Shown one piece after another: positions 44,143 to 56,077 of a stretch of 64,000 nucleotides of DNA (its first letter is position 1; each line of letters begins with the position of its first letter). The DNA comes from Bidens hawaiensis (taxonomy: Eukaryota > Streptophyta > Magnoliopsida > Asterales > Asteraceae). The notes beneath the pieces are model-generated. The model searched no databases. It was given only the letters and a program-made list of their open reading frames with translations, and was not told the origin of the DNA. Location: contig JAIQDT010001094.1 of NCBI GenBank assembly GCA_021521415.1, forward strand, positions 496,001 through 560,000, given 5' to 3'. A program made the position numbers and the translations under genes.

Positions 44143-46090
44143 TTTTATTTGAAGTTAAAACAGACATGATATTTTTTACTTTTTCAAAATTATAACCCAT
44201 TAAATATGGAAAAACCCATTTTTATATCAAATTCTCTTGTCCCAATTCTGATTTGAATAGATTTTCAAATGAATTTAATTAATTCACGCGTCTATCATAC
44301 TTTTTTAGTATACAATGTTCATTTCACAATAGTCCACAATATTTATAGAATTGGGGTGGTTTTCTTACCTATCATTTAAGACCCCACTAAACTACCCTAA
44401 TACCCACCATTCTTCTTTTAGTGTCATGTCAATGTCAATTTTATATTAAACACTCTAATGGTATAACTTCTATTTCACAAGCAACAATTATGTATTTAGA
44501 CAATTTCACCCTTACACTACTTCTGGCTTTTTTCTTACTATTTGTTAATGTAAATAAAATGGTCATTGACACTTATACATCACCTCTTTGTGAAAAAAGA
44601 GCCAAATAAAAAAGACCATAAAAGTCATATCAAGAAAGAAAGCGATTGGAAAAGGAACACTCAAGAGTCAAGACAATAGCAATTTTTACCGCATACAACA
44701 ATGATCCACAAAATATTCAACTCTTATTGCAATCGGAACGAACATATTAACCAAGTTATCTTCACAAAGTTGCATAAAAAGAAGTGCGTAAATTAAGGAC
44801 GCTTTGAGTTATTCCAACCCGGTTAATTTAATGGACAGGCTTTCTCAAAAGCTTTCTGCTCCTTGTGACATAATTTAAATTCGTCTGTGTTTTTGGTGCA
44901 TACAACCAGCATAAGCATCCTTCTCTTTTGTGCACCTCTGATGAAGATCTTGAGATGCCACCTAGTCCTAACCCGGTCTTTTGAACACAAAGCTATGAGT
45001 GCAAGTACAAGTGGAAATTTAAATAGGTTACACTTACACGCTCTCTTTGCTGGGTCAAATAAGTTGGGTTGAATATTTTAGATAAAATGGCATATGGATC
45101 GGGTTTCCAAGCCATGTAATGGTCATTGGATAATTTTGTATTATTAGAAGGATTATCTACACCAAAATGTATGTTCCTAAAGAAGTCAAATTATATATTG
45201 CAAATGAGCAAGGGTTCTTCATGCTTTCAATAACTCGTATCAAGAATATGCCAATACCATCCAAGAGGTTGTAACACATATTATATTAAGAGAATTCGTT
45301 TAAGCTAAGAGTTTAAATCATAGAAAAATGTACACGTCTTAAGAAATGCTTTTTAGAAAGTATTTACCAATTACCATATTCATGTTCTCTTTAAAATATT
45401 TACCAATAAAGATGAAACGTATTAACACTTTTACTTTAGTGTAAACTGTTAAAATTTTTCATAAGGTTTTATCAAAGTTTAACATATAGTCCCTATGTGT
45501 AGTAAAATATACTTTTCTTCAACATAGTTATTTAACGGAAAAGTTACAAAAATACACGCTTTTAGAAAGTTATTTCAAGTTTTACCCACGCTTTGCAAGG
45601 TATTCCCAAAATGCACGCCACAAACAACTCGGGACGACTAGATTCTTGTTGTCAACAAGATTTGCTCAAAACTGGTCGGGGCAATTATTTTAGGCTAAGA
45701 AAACTGTCGGGACGTGTATTTTGTAGCACTAAATTGGTCGGGCGACTATGTTAGGTAAAAAATAGTACGGACGAATTTTTTGTTAAATTGTTGGCACTTT
45801 TTTTAATATTATATTATTATATTTAATTTAAATCATAATTAATTTTTATTTTATAACTTTTAAAATATAAAGTTTTATAAAATTTCAAACACACCATTAA
45901 GACTGTTTTTTTTATTTAACCTAAATTTTTTTCAAAACCGAATAGGTTAAATTTCTATCGATTTCTTTTTACAAGAGTGAAATTAATGAGTTGTAAAAAG
46001 AAAAAAAAACAAATTTGAACAAAAGTGTTATTTTTGACAAATCATCATAGACACTAAAAACTAAAAAGGGCATAGTTTACTTCGTATGTA
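44143..46090. other. Intergenic, no gene recognised
   Basis: AT-rich, with only short open frames of no recognisable family. Nothing like a promoter or RNA gene stands out. Confidence 0.45.
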
Positions 46091-46925
46091 GCGGCCTATC
46101 TATCGTCTTGTCACACACTCGAACAGATCATTTACTTTTGAATACTTGTAATTTTGGGGTTTTTATCTTTTGTTACGTCCAAGGCATCTGGTATGTATTT
46201 ACAATTACTAATTTAGTCTTTTGGTACACTGTTTTGAATTTTTATCGTGTACTCTTTAATTGCAAGATTGATATGATTTTAATTTCAATCTTAAGGGCTA
46301 CGGTGGGGTGGGGCCGCGCGAGTTCGGTTGAGTTGTTTTTCCAAGTTTAGGCCCGGCTCGTTTATTATTCATTAATTTATTTATATGTGTTTTTAATTAT
46401 TTTTTATATATTTTAAGAAAACTTTAAGCGAGCCTAAGCTTGACTCGAGCATGTGTAATACCTTAAGTGAGCCAAAGACTGGCTCGAGCCTGGCTGTGTA
46501 GTGTGAAATTAATGAATACGAGTCCAAAGAGGTAAAACTTAAAACTGCACAAGGCTCAACGAGCTTCCCATATAAGGCTCAAGCTCGGGCTTGATAACCA
46601 AATGAGCTTTATTTGAGGCTCGGTTCGTTTCAAGCTTCTTATCGATTCTAGCTCGAGTACCTCGCCTGCGGCTCGGCTCGTTTGCACCCGCAGGGTGAGA
46701 ATTAGGTGGTTGGAGATGAGACAAATCAAATATCTTTCAAAATTCTAATTCCTTGGAGCATTAGTTACAAGATTTTATTTTGTTCAAGTACTGAAATTTG
46801 TATATTTTTTCTGGTGTTTGAAGCCTTAGAACCGGGAAACTTGAATTGAAACCGATGAAATGAGCATTTTATATTAACAGTTTGTACATCTTGAAGTTAA
46901 TAAATATTAGTATCGTGTGAGTAAA
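46091..46925 (+). other. 5' region of MED15-like copy 3, left of the Tat insertion
   Basis: Collinear with the region upstream of copy 2 (about 16190-16780): GGCATCTG then donor GTATGT near 46190, TTTAATTGCAAGATT, the GAGCTCGGCTCG-type MITE, and AATATTAGTA..GTG.GAGTAAA at the right end. It is cut off from its gene by the 16.8-kb retroelement. Confidence 0.7.
46325..46688. mobile_element. MITE of the GAGCTCGGCTCG family, copy 3
   Basis: Shares ACAAGGCTC, GGCTCGAGC and the end GCTCGTTTGCACCC with 16375-16635 and lies at the same relative position. It was therefore present before the two MED15-like copies separated. Confidence 0.55.
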
Positions 46926-47892
46926 TGAAGAGGTAGGTCCCAGCAGAGCACAGTTGAACCCGCAAGACTCACCTTAAACAGGGACGTCTGCGCAATGACC
47001 AACTGCTCCAGCAGGACCCACCATGCTCAAAGAACCTTACGCGCAGTACGCCAGCTGTACCCGCAGGGAAAGCCTCCCAATGGTGAAGTACCCCGCCTGT
47101 TCCCGCAGCTGCGGATACAAGCCATCAGGGAAGGCTACCCGCACTAACAGCAAGGCTACAAGCACAAGGCATTCGTTACTTCAGTTGTCACATGAAGGAA
47201 TGAGCAAGGCGGGAATACTCCCGCCTAAATGAGCCAGTCCGTATGCTTCTGGAAGGTCTTTCGTACTATACCTAATAAGGTATGGGCGGAACAGACAGTT
47301 TGACCAGAGCAGCCCATGAACTAATCACAGGGTGACAGCTCACCGACAACAATACGAGGAGGAGCACCCTCTAGTACTGTTTGTCACTATTAGCCGCTGC
47401 CTACTCACCAACCCTTACAATGGGACGTGCGCAGCCTACAGTTGGTGGAACAGTGCGTAGCCGGCAGTAAAGGAACAGTATACAGCCGACCTTATTACTG
47501 TTGGCCGTAACCTATCCACCAACCAGCATGGCCTGTGCGTAGTCCACTGTTGGTAGAACAGGAATACTATTCAGCCGGCTGTACCTGCTTGGAAACCTAC
47601 CTTCGGCTATAAATACTCCAACACCTTGGAATGGTAAGGACATCATCTGATATCTCAATCTTATCTAGCAATCTCTCAATATACACTTATATTTAGAGCA
47701 ATCTAGTCTGATTCTCACGCCGGAGGGTGGTCACAAGGAGGAACCCCCCCTTCTCAGTGACGAGCTTACGGTGTCTGTTTTGCAGGTCCCCTGAAGAACA
47801 ACCTTCTCTGCTAGACCTCATTCTCGTGGGAAACATTACTTAACCCCCAGATTATCCGTAATCTGCCTGTGGGTTCACTTCGTGTTTCTTCA
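46926..47892 (+). repeat. 5' LTR of the Tat element
   Basis: Begins TGAAGAGG and ends TTTCTTCA, with short inverted ends TGAAGA/TCTTCA. A TATAAATA at 47608-47615 is the likely promoter, putting the start of the retroelement transcript about 30 bp downstream. Confidence 0.93.
47608..47615 (+). promoter_or_regulatory. TATA box in the 5' LTR
   Basis: TATAAATA in the context GGCTATAAATACTCC; the same word is at 63480-63487 in the 3' LTR. Confidence 0.6.
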
Positions 47893-47910
47893 TTGGCGCC
47901 ATCCGTGCAT
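47893..47910 (+). other. Primer-binding site of the Tat element
   Basis: TTGGCGCCATCCGTGC starts directly after the LTR. TGGCGCC fits the 3' end of plant tRNA-Asp, but the match fades after seven bases, so the tRNA is not certain. Confidence 0.55.
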
Positions 47911-47952
47911 AAAAGCTAGAACTAATTTAGTTTTTTCAAAATTTCTGAAGAA

Positions 47953-48517
47953 ATGGTTAACGTTACTCCGGTCCCAAGGCCAGTAACCGACCAAGAAACC
48001 CCGGTAACCACAACCCCAGCAACTGGGGGGAACACCGGCGGTTATACAAATCTTACGAACACTACCCCGACTACCCAAGCCGGGGCAAGTGCAGTAAATA
48101 TTCCACTGGGGTTCACTGATGCCCAGTTAGAAAAACGAACGAGGGCCCCTCGCCAAACACTAGATCAAGTGAAGGCGTGGGCCGAAGCACGTCAAAGAGA
48201 GTTCCAAGCTGAATTGGATGAACGCTTGCGTTCAGTTCAACAGGCTGACGAATTCGGCAGTACTCGCCAACAGCTCAATATGAACAGCGAATGCGAGTAC
48301 TCAGACGAGGAGAGAGAAGAATCCGATACCGACGCAAACCCTCGCCATAAGGCGAAAGGGAAGCGTAAGGAAACGGACTTCCAGCCAAAAAGGAATTTTG
48401 GGGAAGCTTTTAAACCAACGAATGCGGGAGAAACCCGCGTGACTTCTCAAAAACCTTTAGGCCAACTGCTACAAATGCAGGAAAGTCAAAGTTTGCAAGG
48501 GACATTGCGGAAGCAAT
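47953..48517 (+). pseudogene. gag, N-terminal part (interrupted by a solo LTR)
   Basis: Structural protein of the retroelement, first about 188 residues. It has a Pro/Thr-rich start, a helical stretch (QTLDQVKAWAEARQREFQAE) and an acidic then basic region. It is cut at 48517 by the solo LTR 48518-50437; gag resumes at 50443. Counting frames across the insertion shows a further shift of two positions relative to the second part, so a second small indel lies near the end of this segment (about 48450-48500). Confidence 0.75.
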
Positions 48518-50442
48518 TGTGACACCTGCCCCGATCCGACCCGACCCAGGTACCCGTTTCTCTGATCCGATCTCTTTCTTTTATGATTTAATATTTATTT
48601 ATACTTATACTTTATTTTTTAATGATAATGTTTTCCTTCCCGCCTCTTCCTCTCTTTTTCTTCCCGCCGTCCCGTCCCTCTTCTTCTCTCTTTCCGCCTT
48701 CTTTTCTCTCTTGTCGCCGTCCCGCCCTTAAGCCTTGAACCCCTTCTCTTATTTTTGTCCTTTGTTTCTTCCCGCCTAAGGTTGTCTGCGCAGCTCTACG
48801 CGCCAGACTCCTTACAAGGAAGCCTGCGCGAAGACCAGCTGTTCCTGCGATACGCGAGGCGAACTGTTCCCACAGCGCGCTAAGAACGGTAGTTCTTCCC
48901 GCGACGCGCTAAGAATTGTAGTTCTTCTCGCAGCGCGCTAAGAACATAAGTTCTTCCCGCGGCGCGCTAAGAATGGTAATTCTTCCCGCGGCGCGTCAAG
49001 GATATTAGTTCTTCCCGCGGCGCGCTAAGGTTTGTTCTGTCAGCCTTCGCCCCCGCGCGTGCGCTCGATGCCTTCTCGCGTTTAACCCTTGAGTCCTTTC
49101 TCCTGTTTAATCTAGCTGTTTGCTTTTATGATGTCTTATCTTCTGTGCTGTTGACCTAACCTGTCTGATGTCTGATAAGTTACTTTCGGCGCAGCATGCG
49201 CACCAACCCCATTGGTTGACAGAAAAAGTGACTGACATTATCTTTTGAGATCTGCTTTTTCCATGCTTGACCAGTACCTTTATCTGACCCGCCCATGCTT
49301 TTACTGTTCCCTGTCAGCTTTTCCTTGTCCCCCGCAGCTGCCATATCTTTTGATATCTTTTGCTTTTGTTTTCTTTTACTTTTTGGAGATCTTTTCCCCT
49401 TTTCTAGGGATTGTGTTCCCTAGGGTTTCCTTATAAATAATAATGTTATTTTCTTAACACATCACACACAAACACTTAATTTAAATCTTCTCCTTGCTCT
49501 CGTCCTTGTCCTCTGCCGTCTCCTCTCTTTGCCTCCGTCTTCCTCCCTGTTCTACCCTGCTTTTCCGGTAATATATATTATATATAATAAATTACTTATT
49601 AATTATGCTAACTTATAATCCAGACATTAAAACAAATCATTAAAACAATAATCTTTAATTATAGGTTAACTTTGCTTGTTTGGTTCTTGCTTTACCTATC
49701 TTCACATCGTTTATCAAGTGAGTAATCTCGTACCTAATCCCTTTTATTTTAATGTTTTGGGATGTTCATGTGTTCATACAAACTTAGAGTCTTAAACTGT
49801 TTATGAACTTTAGTCGCGCAGTATCCCATGTGTTGAGGACGTAGACTTGGCTGTTTATTTGTATGTGTGGATCATTAACCGTCTTGTCGGTCTATTCCGC
49901 AGTTCTCATGGTACCATTAGATGAACACGGGAGAACTATCGTTTATGATTTTCTCTTTTGTTTACACATGCACAGTTTGTCTTGTTTGTGAGCTCAATTG
50001 TGAGCACTGGCAGTCTATGAATCTTAGAGTTGGTCCCGATCAGATTACACCCCTGTTGAAAACCAGACATACACATGTTGCGCGCAGATTTATTGTTATC
50101 TATGTATTAACTATTAAACTTGATTTCTCACCAACACGCAAGTGTTTGACGTTTATTTTAACACATGTTCAGGTTTGCAGTAGCTGTTCTGGAGCTTGTG
50201 GACACATAGGAAGTTTTCTTTATTTTGGACCTAGATTAAAATGTATCAAGACAAGTTTTTGCTGTTCGAATATTATGATTTATAATATATTGATTTATGA
50301 TGTTTTATGTTATCTTGTTTACTTTGCGCGTGCGCGAATGAATGTATTTATTAAATATTGACACCCAATAGTGTCACGAGTAATGAAACAATATGTGGCG
50401 CCCCGATGTATAATCCGCCTTTGGTCGGGGTGTTACAGCAAT
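48513..50442 (+). mobile_element. Solo LTR nested in gag
   Basis: The LTR is 48518-50437 (1920 bp), beginning TGTGACACC and ending GGGTGTTACA, with 5-bp direct repeats GCAAT at 48513-48517 and 50438-50442. It contains about five units of roughly 30 bp (GCGCGCTAAGAA..GTAGTTCTTCCC type, 48875-49030) and a TATAAATAA near 49430. There is no internal coding region, so the full element was lost by LTR-LTR recombination. It is of a different family from the host element. Confidence 0.9.
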
Positions 50443-51720
50443 CGCCCCGAGAAGTGCCAAACAAATGTCTAACATTGGCACTTATGATGGTCTATCCGAC
50501 CCAGACGACCACTTGAACAGATTCATTGCGGGGGCAACCGTCAGTAACTGGACGGAACCCACGTGGTGTTATATGTTCCAGATGACTCTGGTTGGAGCGG
50601 CCAGGGCATGGTTCGATCGTTTACCGGTCCACCACATATATGACTGGGCGGACTTTCAGAACAAGTTCAGCCAGCACTTCAGCCAACAGAGGAAATACAC
50701 AGAGGAACAGTGGACGATCCTCAACTGCGTTAGAGAGGAGGATGAATCTTTATTAGACTTCATCACCCGCTTCAACTCCAAAAAGCTAAGTCTCGGCAAC
50801 GTAAGTGAAGATCTTGTTCGCGCCGCTTTCATCCAAGGCGCCGAATACCCGGAGCTTATCCGCACATTGACGGGTAAGGATGGCATGCCATCAACATGGG
50901 ATGCCATCATGACGGCGGCCAAGCGCTTTGCCGAGACGGAGAAGCAACTGGGAAGGGACCTTCCCCAGAGTACACACCTCTACACGCAGAGGACAAGAGA
51001 GAACAATGTCCGGATCGCCCGGCAGAACAAAAAGAGGAAGCTAGGTATCTGGCAGTCAAGGGTAAACTTTGACACCTCATCCAGCTCTCGCCCTCTTGTT
51101 GGCGGAAGAAATCACACACACCCTTCAAGCCAAAAGCACCGGTGGACGCCACTCACCAAAAGCGTCACGGAGATATTTGCCACTGAAAAGCTACCGTGGC
51201 CAAAAGCTCCAGTGATCCGGCACCGACCTAATGCGGATCAGAGCAAATCCTGTGACTTCCACGGGACAAAAGGTCATGGTACGGAAGAGTGTACATCCTT
51301 GAAGGATATTATTGAAGCATTCGTCAAGGATGGAAGACTGGCACACCTGGTGGCATCAATCAAGAAGGGAGGACGGAACGACAACCGGTACCGAGGCAAC
51401 GGACGAAAGCCCGTTGACATCAGCATCAACATGGTTCATGGTAACATCAAAGGAAGAAAAAGGCGAACGCCAGAACCATGTGCGTGGAAGGAAGCTGAGG
51501 TGCGCTTCCCGCGAGTGCCAGGAGGACCCAGCAAAGAAGGCCCTATCGTCATCAAAAGCCAGCTGGGGCACTACATCACCTCCCGCACTCTTGCTGACAA
51601 CGGCGCATCGTCGACGGTGATGTACAGGCAGTTCTTCGACAAGCTAGATGACGAAGACAAGGAACGCCTGGAAACGATCTGCGCATCGGTGGAAGGGTTT
51701 GATGGCAGCACAAACACCCC
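50443..51720 (+). pseudogene. gag C-terminal part and protease start
   Basis: Frame from about 50443 (Met 50465) to a stop at 51796. GTYDGLSDPDDHLNRF and the following helices (WCYMFQMTLVGAARAWFDRLP) are the retrotransposon gag core. CDFHGTKGHGTEEC is the Tat-type zinc knuckle. LADNGASSTVMY holds the protease active site in the D-N-G form. In the run CCCCC near 51716-51720 the coding frame changes: the correct continuation is one frame over and leads into the pol frame. The residues after that point in this frame are spurious. Confidence 0.85.
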
Positions 51721-54700
51721 CTGGGTATCCTATCTTTCCCTGTCACTCTTACGGATGGGAAACGCTCCCGCACAGAAGATGTGGACTTTGTCGTGATGAG
51801 GAAGCCACACCACACATACGACATTCTCTTCGGGAGAGACGGGATGGCAAGATTCAACGCCGTGGTATCCTCAGTCCACGGCATGATGGGATGGCCAACA
51901 GCTGAGGGTGTAGCGATGATCACCGGCATTCCCCAGGTATGCATCGCATCTGTCTCATCTAAACCCAAAACAAAGATGGCTAAACCAACCATCACCGAAC
52001 CAGAAAGATGGGCCTTCAACGGCAGGTACCCGGACCAGGCCGTCACCATTGGCCCAACAATTGTTGATCCCACACGCACCTTACTTAAGCGCTTATTACA
52101 AAGGAACGCCGACATCTTCGCATGGACACCAGCTGACATGACTGGTGTACCCCGGAGTAAGGCAGAGCATAAGCTCAAATGCGATCCGGCTGTCACGCCG
52201 ATCGTACAAAAGCGCAGAGTAATGGGGCCAGAACAAACTAACGCGTGTAGAACCCAAGTCAAGGAACTCCTTGACGCAGGCATCGTACGCGTTAGTAGAT
52301 ATCAAACTTGGGTTGCAAATCCCGTTATGGTACCGAAGAATGACAAACAATGGCGCATGTGCATAGATTTCAAAGATTTGAACAAAGCATGCCCCAAAGA
52401 TTGTTATCCGTTACCTGAAATTGATCTTAAGGTGGATTCGTTGGCACCATTCCGCCTTAAATGCTTCCTGGACGCGTATAAGGGGTACCATCAAATCCAC
52501 ATGGCCGTTGATGATCAGGACAAAACCGCTTTTCGGACGCCCGATGGCACATTTTGTTATCAAATGATGCCATTCGGACTTAAGAATGCCGGGTCCACAT
52601 ACCAACGCCTGATGGACAAAGAGTTTCATTCCCAAATTGGGAGGAACTTGGAAGTCTACATGGATGACTTGGTCATCAAAAGCCCTGACCCAGAAGCGAT
52701 GTTGAAAGACATCGAAGAAACTTTCAACACGCTCAGGAAGATAAACATGAAGCTCAACCCGAGCAAGTGTGCCTTTGGAATGGAAGAAGGGAAGTTCTTG
52801 GGGGTCATCGTCACTAAAGATGGCTTCAGAGCGAACCCTGAAAAGGTCGAAGCCATTATCAAAATGGAATCACCTACTACCATCAAACAGGCTCAGACAC
52901 TTAATGGACGACTAGTGGCACTTAATCGCTTTTTGGCAAACCACGCGGATAAATCGTTTCCATTCGTGTCAACATTGAGAAACTGTTTAAAGAAAACGCA
53001 CTTCCGCTGGACACCTGAAGCGGAAGCAGCTTTTCAGGAGATTCGGTCACGCTTGATCGAACTCCCAACGCTGACAGCACCAAAAGCGGGAGAGGAATTA
53101 ATCCTATACCTTTCCGCAACTAATAGAGCAACCGGGGCAGTCCTGCTAGTAGAACGAAAAGGCATCCAGATGCCAATCTACTATGTTAGCCGTGTCCTAA
53201 CAGATGTAGAAACCCGGTACTCTACGCTAGAAAAATTAGTCTTAGCACTAATACACGCTTCACGCAGGCTAAGACGATATTTCCAGGGTCACCCAATCAC
53301 CATTCTCTCAAACTTCAAACTTTCAAACGTTCTAGGCAAACTCGAGTTATCGGGACGCCTAGCCAAATGGGCAATTGAGTTGGGGGAATACGCGATAAAG
53401 TATAAGCCAAGACCAGCCATAAAAGGCCAGGTTCTGGCCGACTTTATTGCAGAAGTGCCTGCATCGCGGGAAAAAGAGTGCCAGGAAGAGGCTCAACCCT
53501 CTCCAGCACAAGACATCAATGATGTCTGGCGACTCTACACTGATGGAGCAGCCAGTAACGAGGGTTCAGGCGCAGGGCTAAAGCTAACCAACCCAGCAGG
53601 CCAAGAATACACTTACGCTATTCGACTGGATTTTCCAAGTACGAATAACGAAGCCGAGTATGAAGCATTCCTAGCTGGGCTGAGAATTGCGCGTAAGATG
53701 GGAGTGAAAAACTTAGAAGCCCACGTGGATTCCATGTTAGTAACCAATCAAATCAACGGGACGTACACGGCCGTGAAAGACACAATGGCCCTGTACCTCG
53801 CACAAGCAAAATCCCTTATGCGCGATTTCAATGACTGCAAAGTCATACACGTCAAGCGAAGTGAAAACAAATCTGCGGATGCGTTAAGCAAGCTTGCATC
53901 ATTAGCCTTCACTCACTTAGGAAAGGATATCCGCATTGAACTCCTCGAGACACCATCGGTCCCGCACAAGGAAATTTGTGTCATCCAAACAGGCACGGAA
54001 ACGTGGATGACACCAATAATAAAATACCTTGCAACAGGTACACTACCGGAGTCCAAAACACAGGCAAGAAAACTACGCTGTAAAGCAATGAATTATCAAC
54101 TCATCGATGACATCCTTTACAGACGTAACTTTCTTGGCCCACTCTTAAGATGCGTGGACAACCAAGATGCTGACTACCTCCTAAGGGAAGTACACGAAGG
54201 CATTTGTGGAGTACACGCAGGTCCCCGCGCTGTTGTTGCCAAGCTAAACAACGCGGGATACTTTTGGCCGGGGATGCATACGGATGCACTGGCATACATC
54301 AGAAAATGCAGGTCTTGCCAGCTTTACGCACCCAACACGCACCGCCCGAAGAATGAACTTGTTCCAGTCACTTCTTCATGGCCATTTCAGAAGTGGGCCA
54401 TCGATGTGACAGGCCCATTTCCTACAGCAGCAGGAAATGTTCAGTTCCTAGTGGTAGCCATCGACTACTTCACCAAGTGGATAGAAGCAAAACCTTTAGC
54501 CCAAACAACCGCGAAACATATCAAAAAATTTATTTGGGAATTTATTATTTGTCGTTTTGGACTTCCACAGAATTTGGTGAGCGATAACGGCACCAACTTT
54601 GCTGACAAGAAGCTACAACAGTGGCTGAAAGAACTTCAAATCACTCACACCTTTACCTCAGTGGCACACCCGCAAGGTAATGGTGAGGTGGAAAGAGCAA

Positions 54701-55233
54701 ATAAGAGCATTGTCGAAGGCATAAAGAAAAGACTATTGGAACACAGATCCGGCTGGGTGGACGAGCTTCCGCACGTCCTTTGGGCAAACAGAACGCTGAA
54801 GAACGCCAGCACGGGAGAAACCCCGTTCAGTCTCACTTATGGCACTGAAGCCATGGTCCCGGTCGAAATTGGTTTACCCTCACCAAGGGTCTTGATTCAG
54901 CCAGAAGACAATGATGCGGAAAGACGGTTGGATCTTATGCTAACCGAGGAACGCAAAGACTTAGCCGCAGTGCGTGAAGAGAACTACAAGCGACAAATGC
55001 AAAAGTACTACAACACGCGGGTAAAACTCTGCAACTTCAATATAGGAGACTACATACTGCGTAACAACGAGGCTTCGAACCAAGAACGCCCGGGGAAGCT
55101 GGCCCCGGTCTGGGAAGGGCCATACATTATCAAAGAAGTCCTGGGAAAGGGCGCATACCGGCTCGAAAGGCTCGATGGCACTCCCATCCCAAGAACATGG
55201 AATGGAGCTCAATTACGCAAATGTTATATGTAG
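51720..55233 (+). CDS. pol: protease end, RT, RNase H, archaeal RNase H, integrase
   Basis: Frame open to 55233; from Met 51781 it is 1150 residues. The coding frame begins upstream in the CCCCC run. Protease end: YDILFGRDGM. RT: QWRMCIDFKDLNKACPKD, FCYQMMPFGLKNA and YMDD at residues 293-296. Classical RNase H: about 400-560. Archaeal-type RNase H: LYTDGAASNEGSGAG from about 587 to SADALSKLAS, the extra domain typical of Tat. Integrase: HHCC zinc region from about 804, then Asp 875, Asp 935 and Glu 971, the last pair spaced by 35 residues. No chromodomain at the C terminus. All catalytic residues are present, so pol itself looks recently active, but it lacks an intact gag fusion. Confidence 0.93.
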
Positions 55234-55428
55234 ATCAATTCCAAAACTTGTAAAGAAAAGGCCTAGAGCCACTGCTAATGGAAATGATTCTCCTTTCATA
55301 ATGTGTTAACTTTACCTTTATACTTATGAACTTCCAACACTGATGCCGGTATTCACCGCATAAATGGGGAAGAAGTAAGTCGTTACGTGTGGAAGGCGGC
55401 AAAACCCGCATAAACACAACGCTAAAAA

Positions 55429-55865
55429 TAAGAAAAACCTACACGCAGGTCAGATGTAAGTAAAGTTTAGCCATCCTTGTAAGTGCAAGTGACGGTCTTA
55501 CCCGCACAATCACGAACAAGGAAGCAAAACTTCAACCTATCATCTACCACGTTCAAAGGTTATCCTAAAAAAGGATGAGGAAAACCTACACGCAGGTCAG
55601 ATATGGGTAAAGTTTAGCCATCCTACTAAGTGCAAGTGACGGTCATACCCGCACAATCACGAAAGAGGAAGCAAAACTTCACACCTATTATCTACCACGT
55701 TCAAAGGTTAACTTATCCTCAAAAGATGAGGAAAACCTACACGCAGGTCAGATGGTAAAGTTTAGCCATCCTACTACGTGCAAGTGACGGTTCTACCCGC
55801 ACAATCACGGAAGAGGAAGCAAAACTTCACACCTATCTACCACGTTCAAAGGTTAACTTATTCTA
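55429..55865. repeat. Tandem repeat, about 148 bp x 3, downstream of pol
   Basis: Units starting near 55432, 55579 and 55729 share AAAACCTACACGCAGGTCAG, AAGTTTAGCCATCCT, AAGTGACGGT and ACCACGTTCAAAGGTTA. Confidence 0.88.
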
Positions 55866-56077
55866 AAACACTTGGAAAATTGCTAATTTAAACTAAAGTA
55901 TGCAAGTCATATAACGTTTATAAAGCAAGGAATCCAATGAAAGAAGCGGTCTTAGCCGCACAAAGATTTATATTTCATAAATATTCGTTACAAGAATGGC
56001 CGGGTAACTACCCGCCTACAAGAAAGTAAATCTGTACAAACTAAATCTATCCTAGCAGCGGGAAGGGATCTACAGGA

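Noticed and set aside
47023..47232. 69-residue frame, repeated at 62895-63104
   Set aside because: It lies wholly in both LTRs; non-coding LTR sequence explains its double occurrence.
51576..52283. 235-residue minus-strand frame over the protease/RT region
   Set aside because: Shadow of the pol frame; codons and homology belong to the plus strand.
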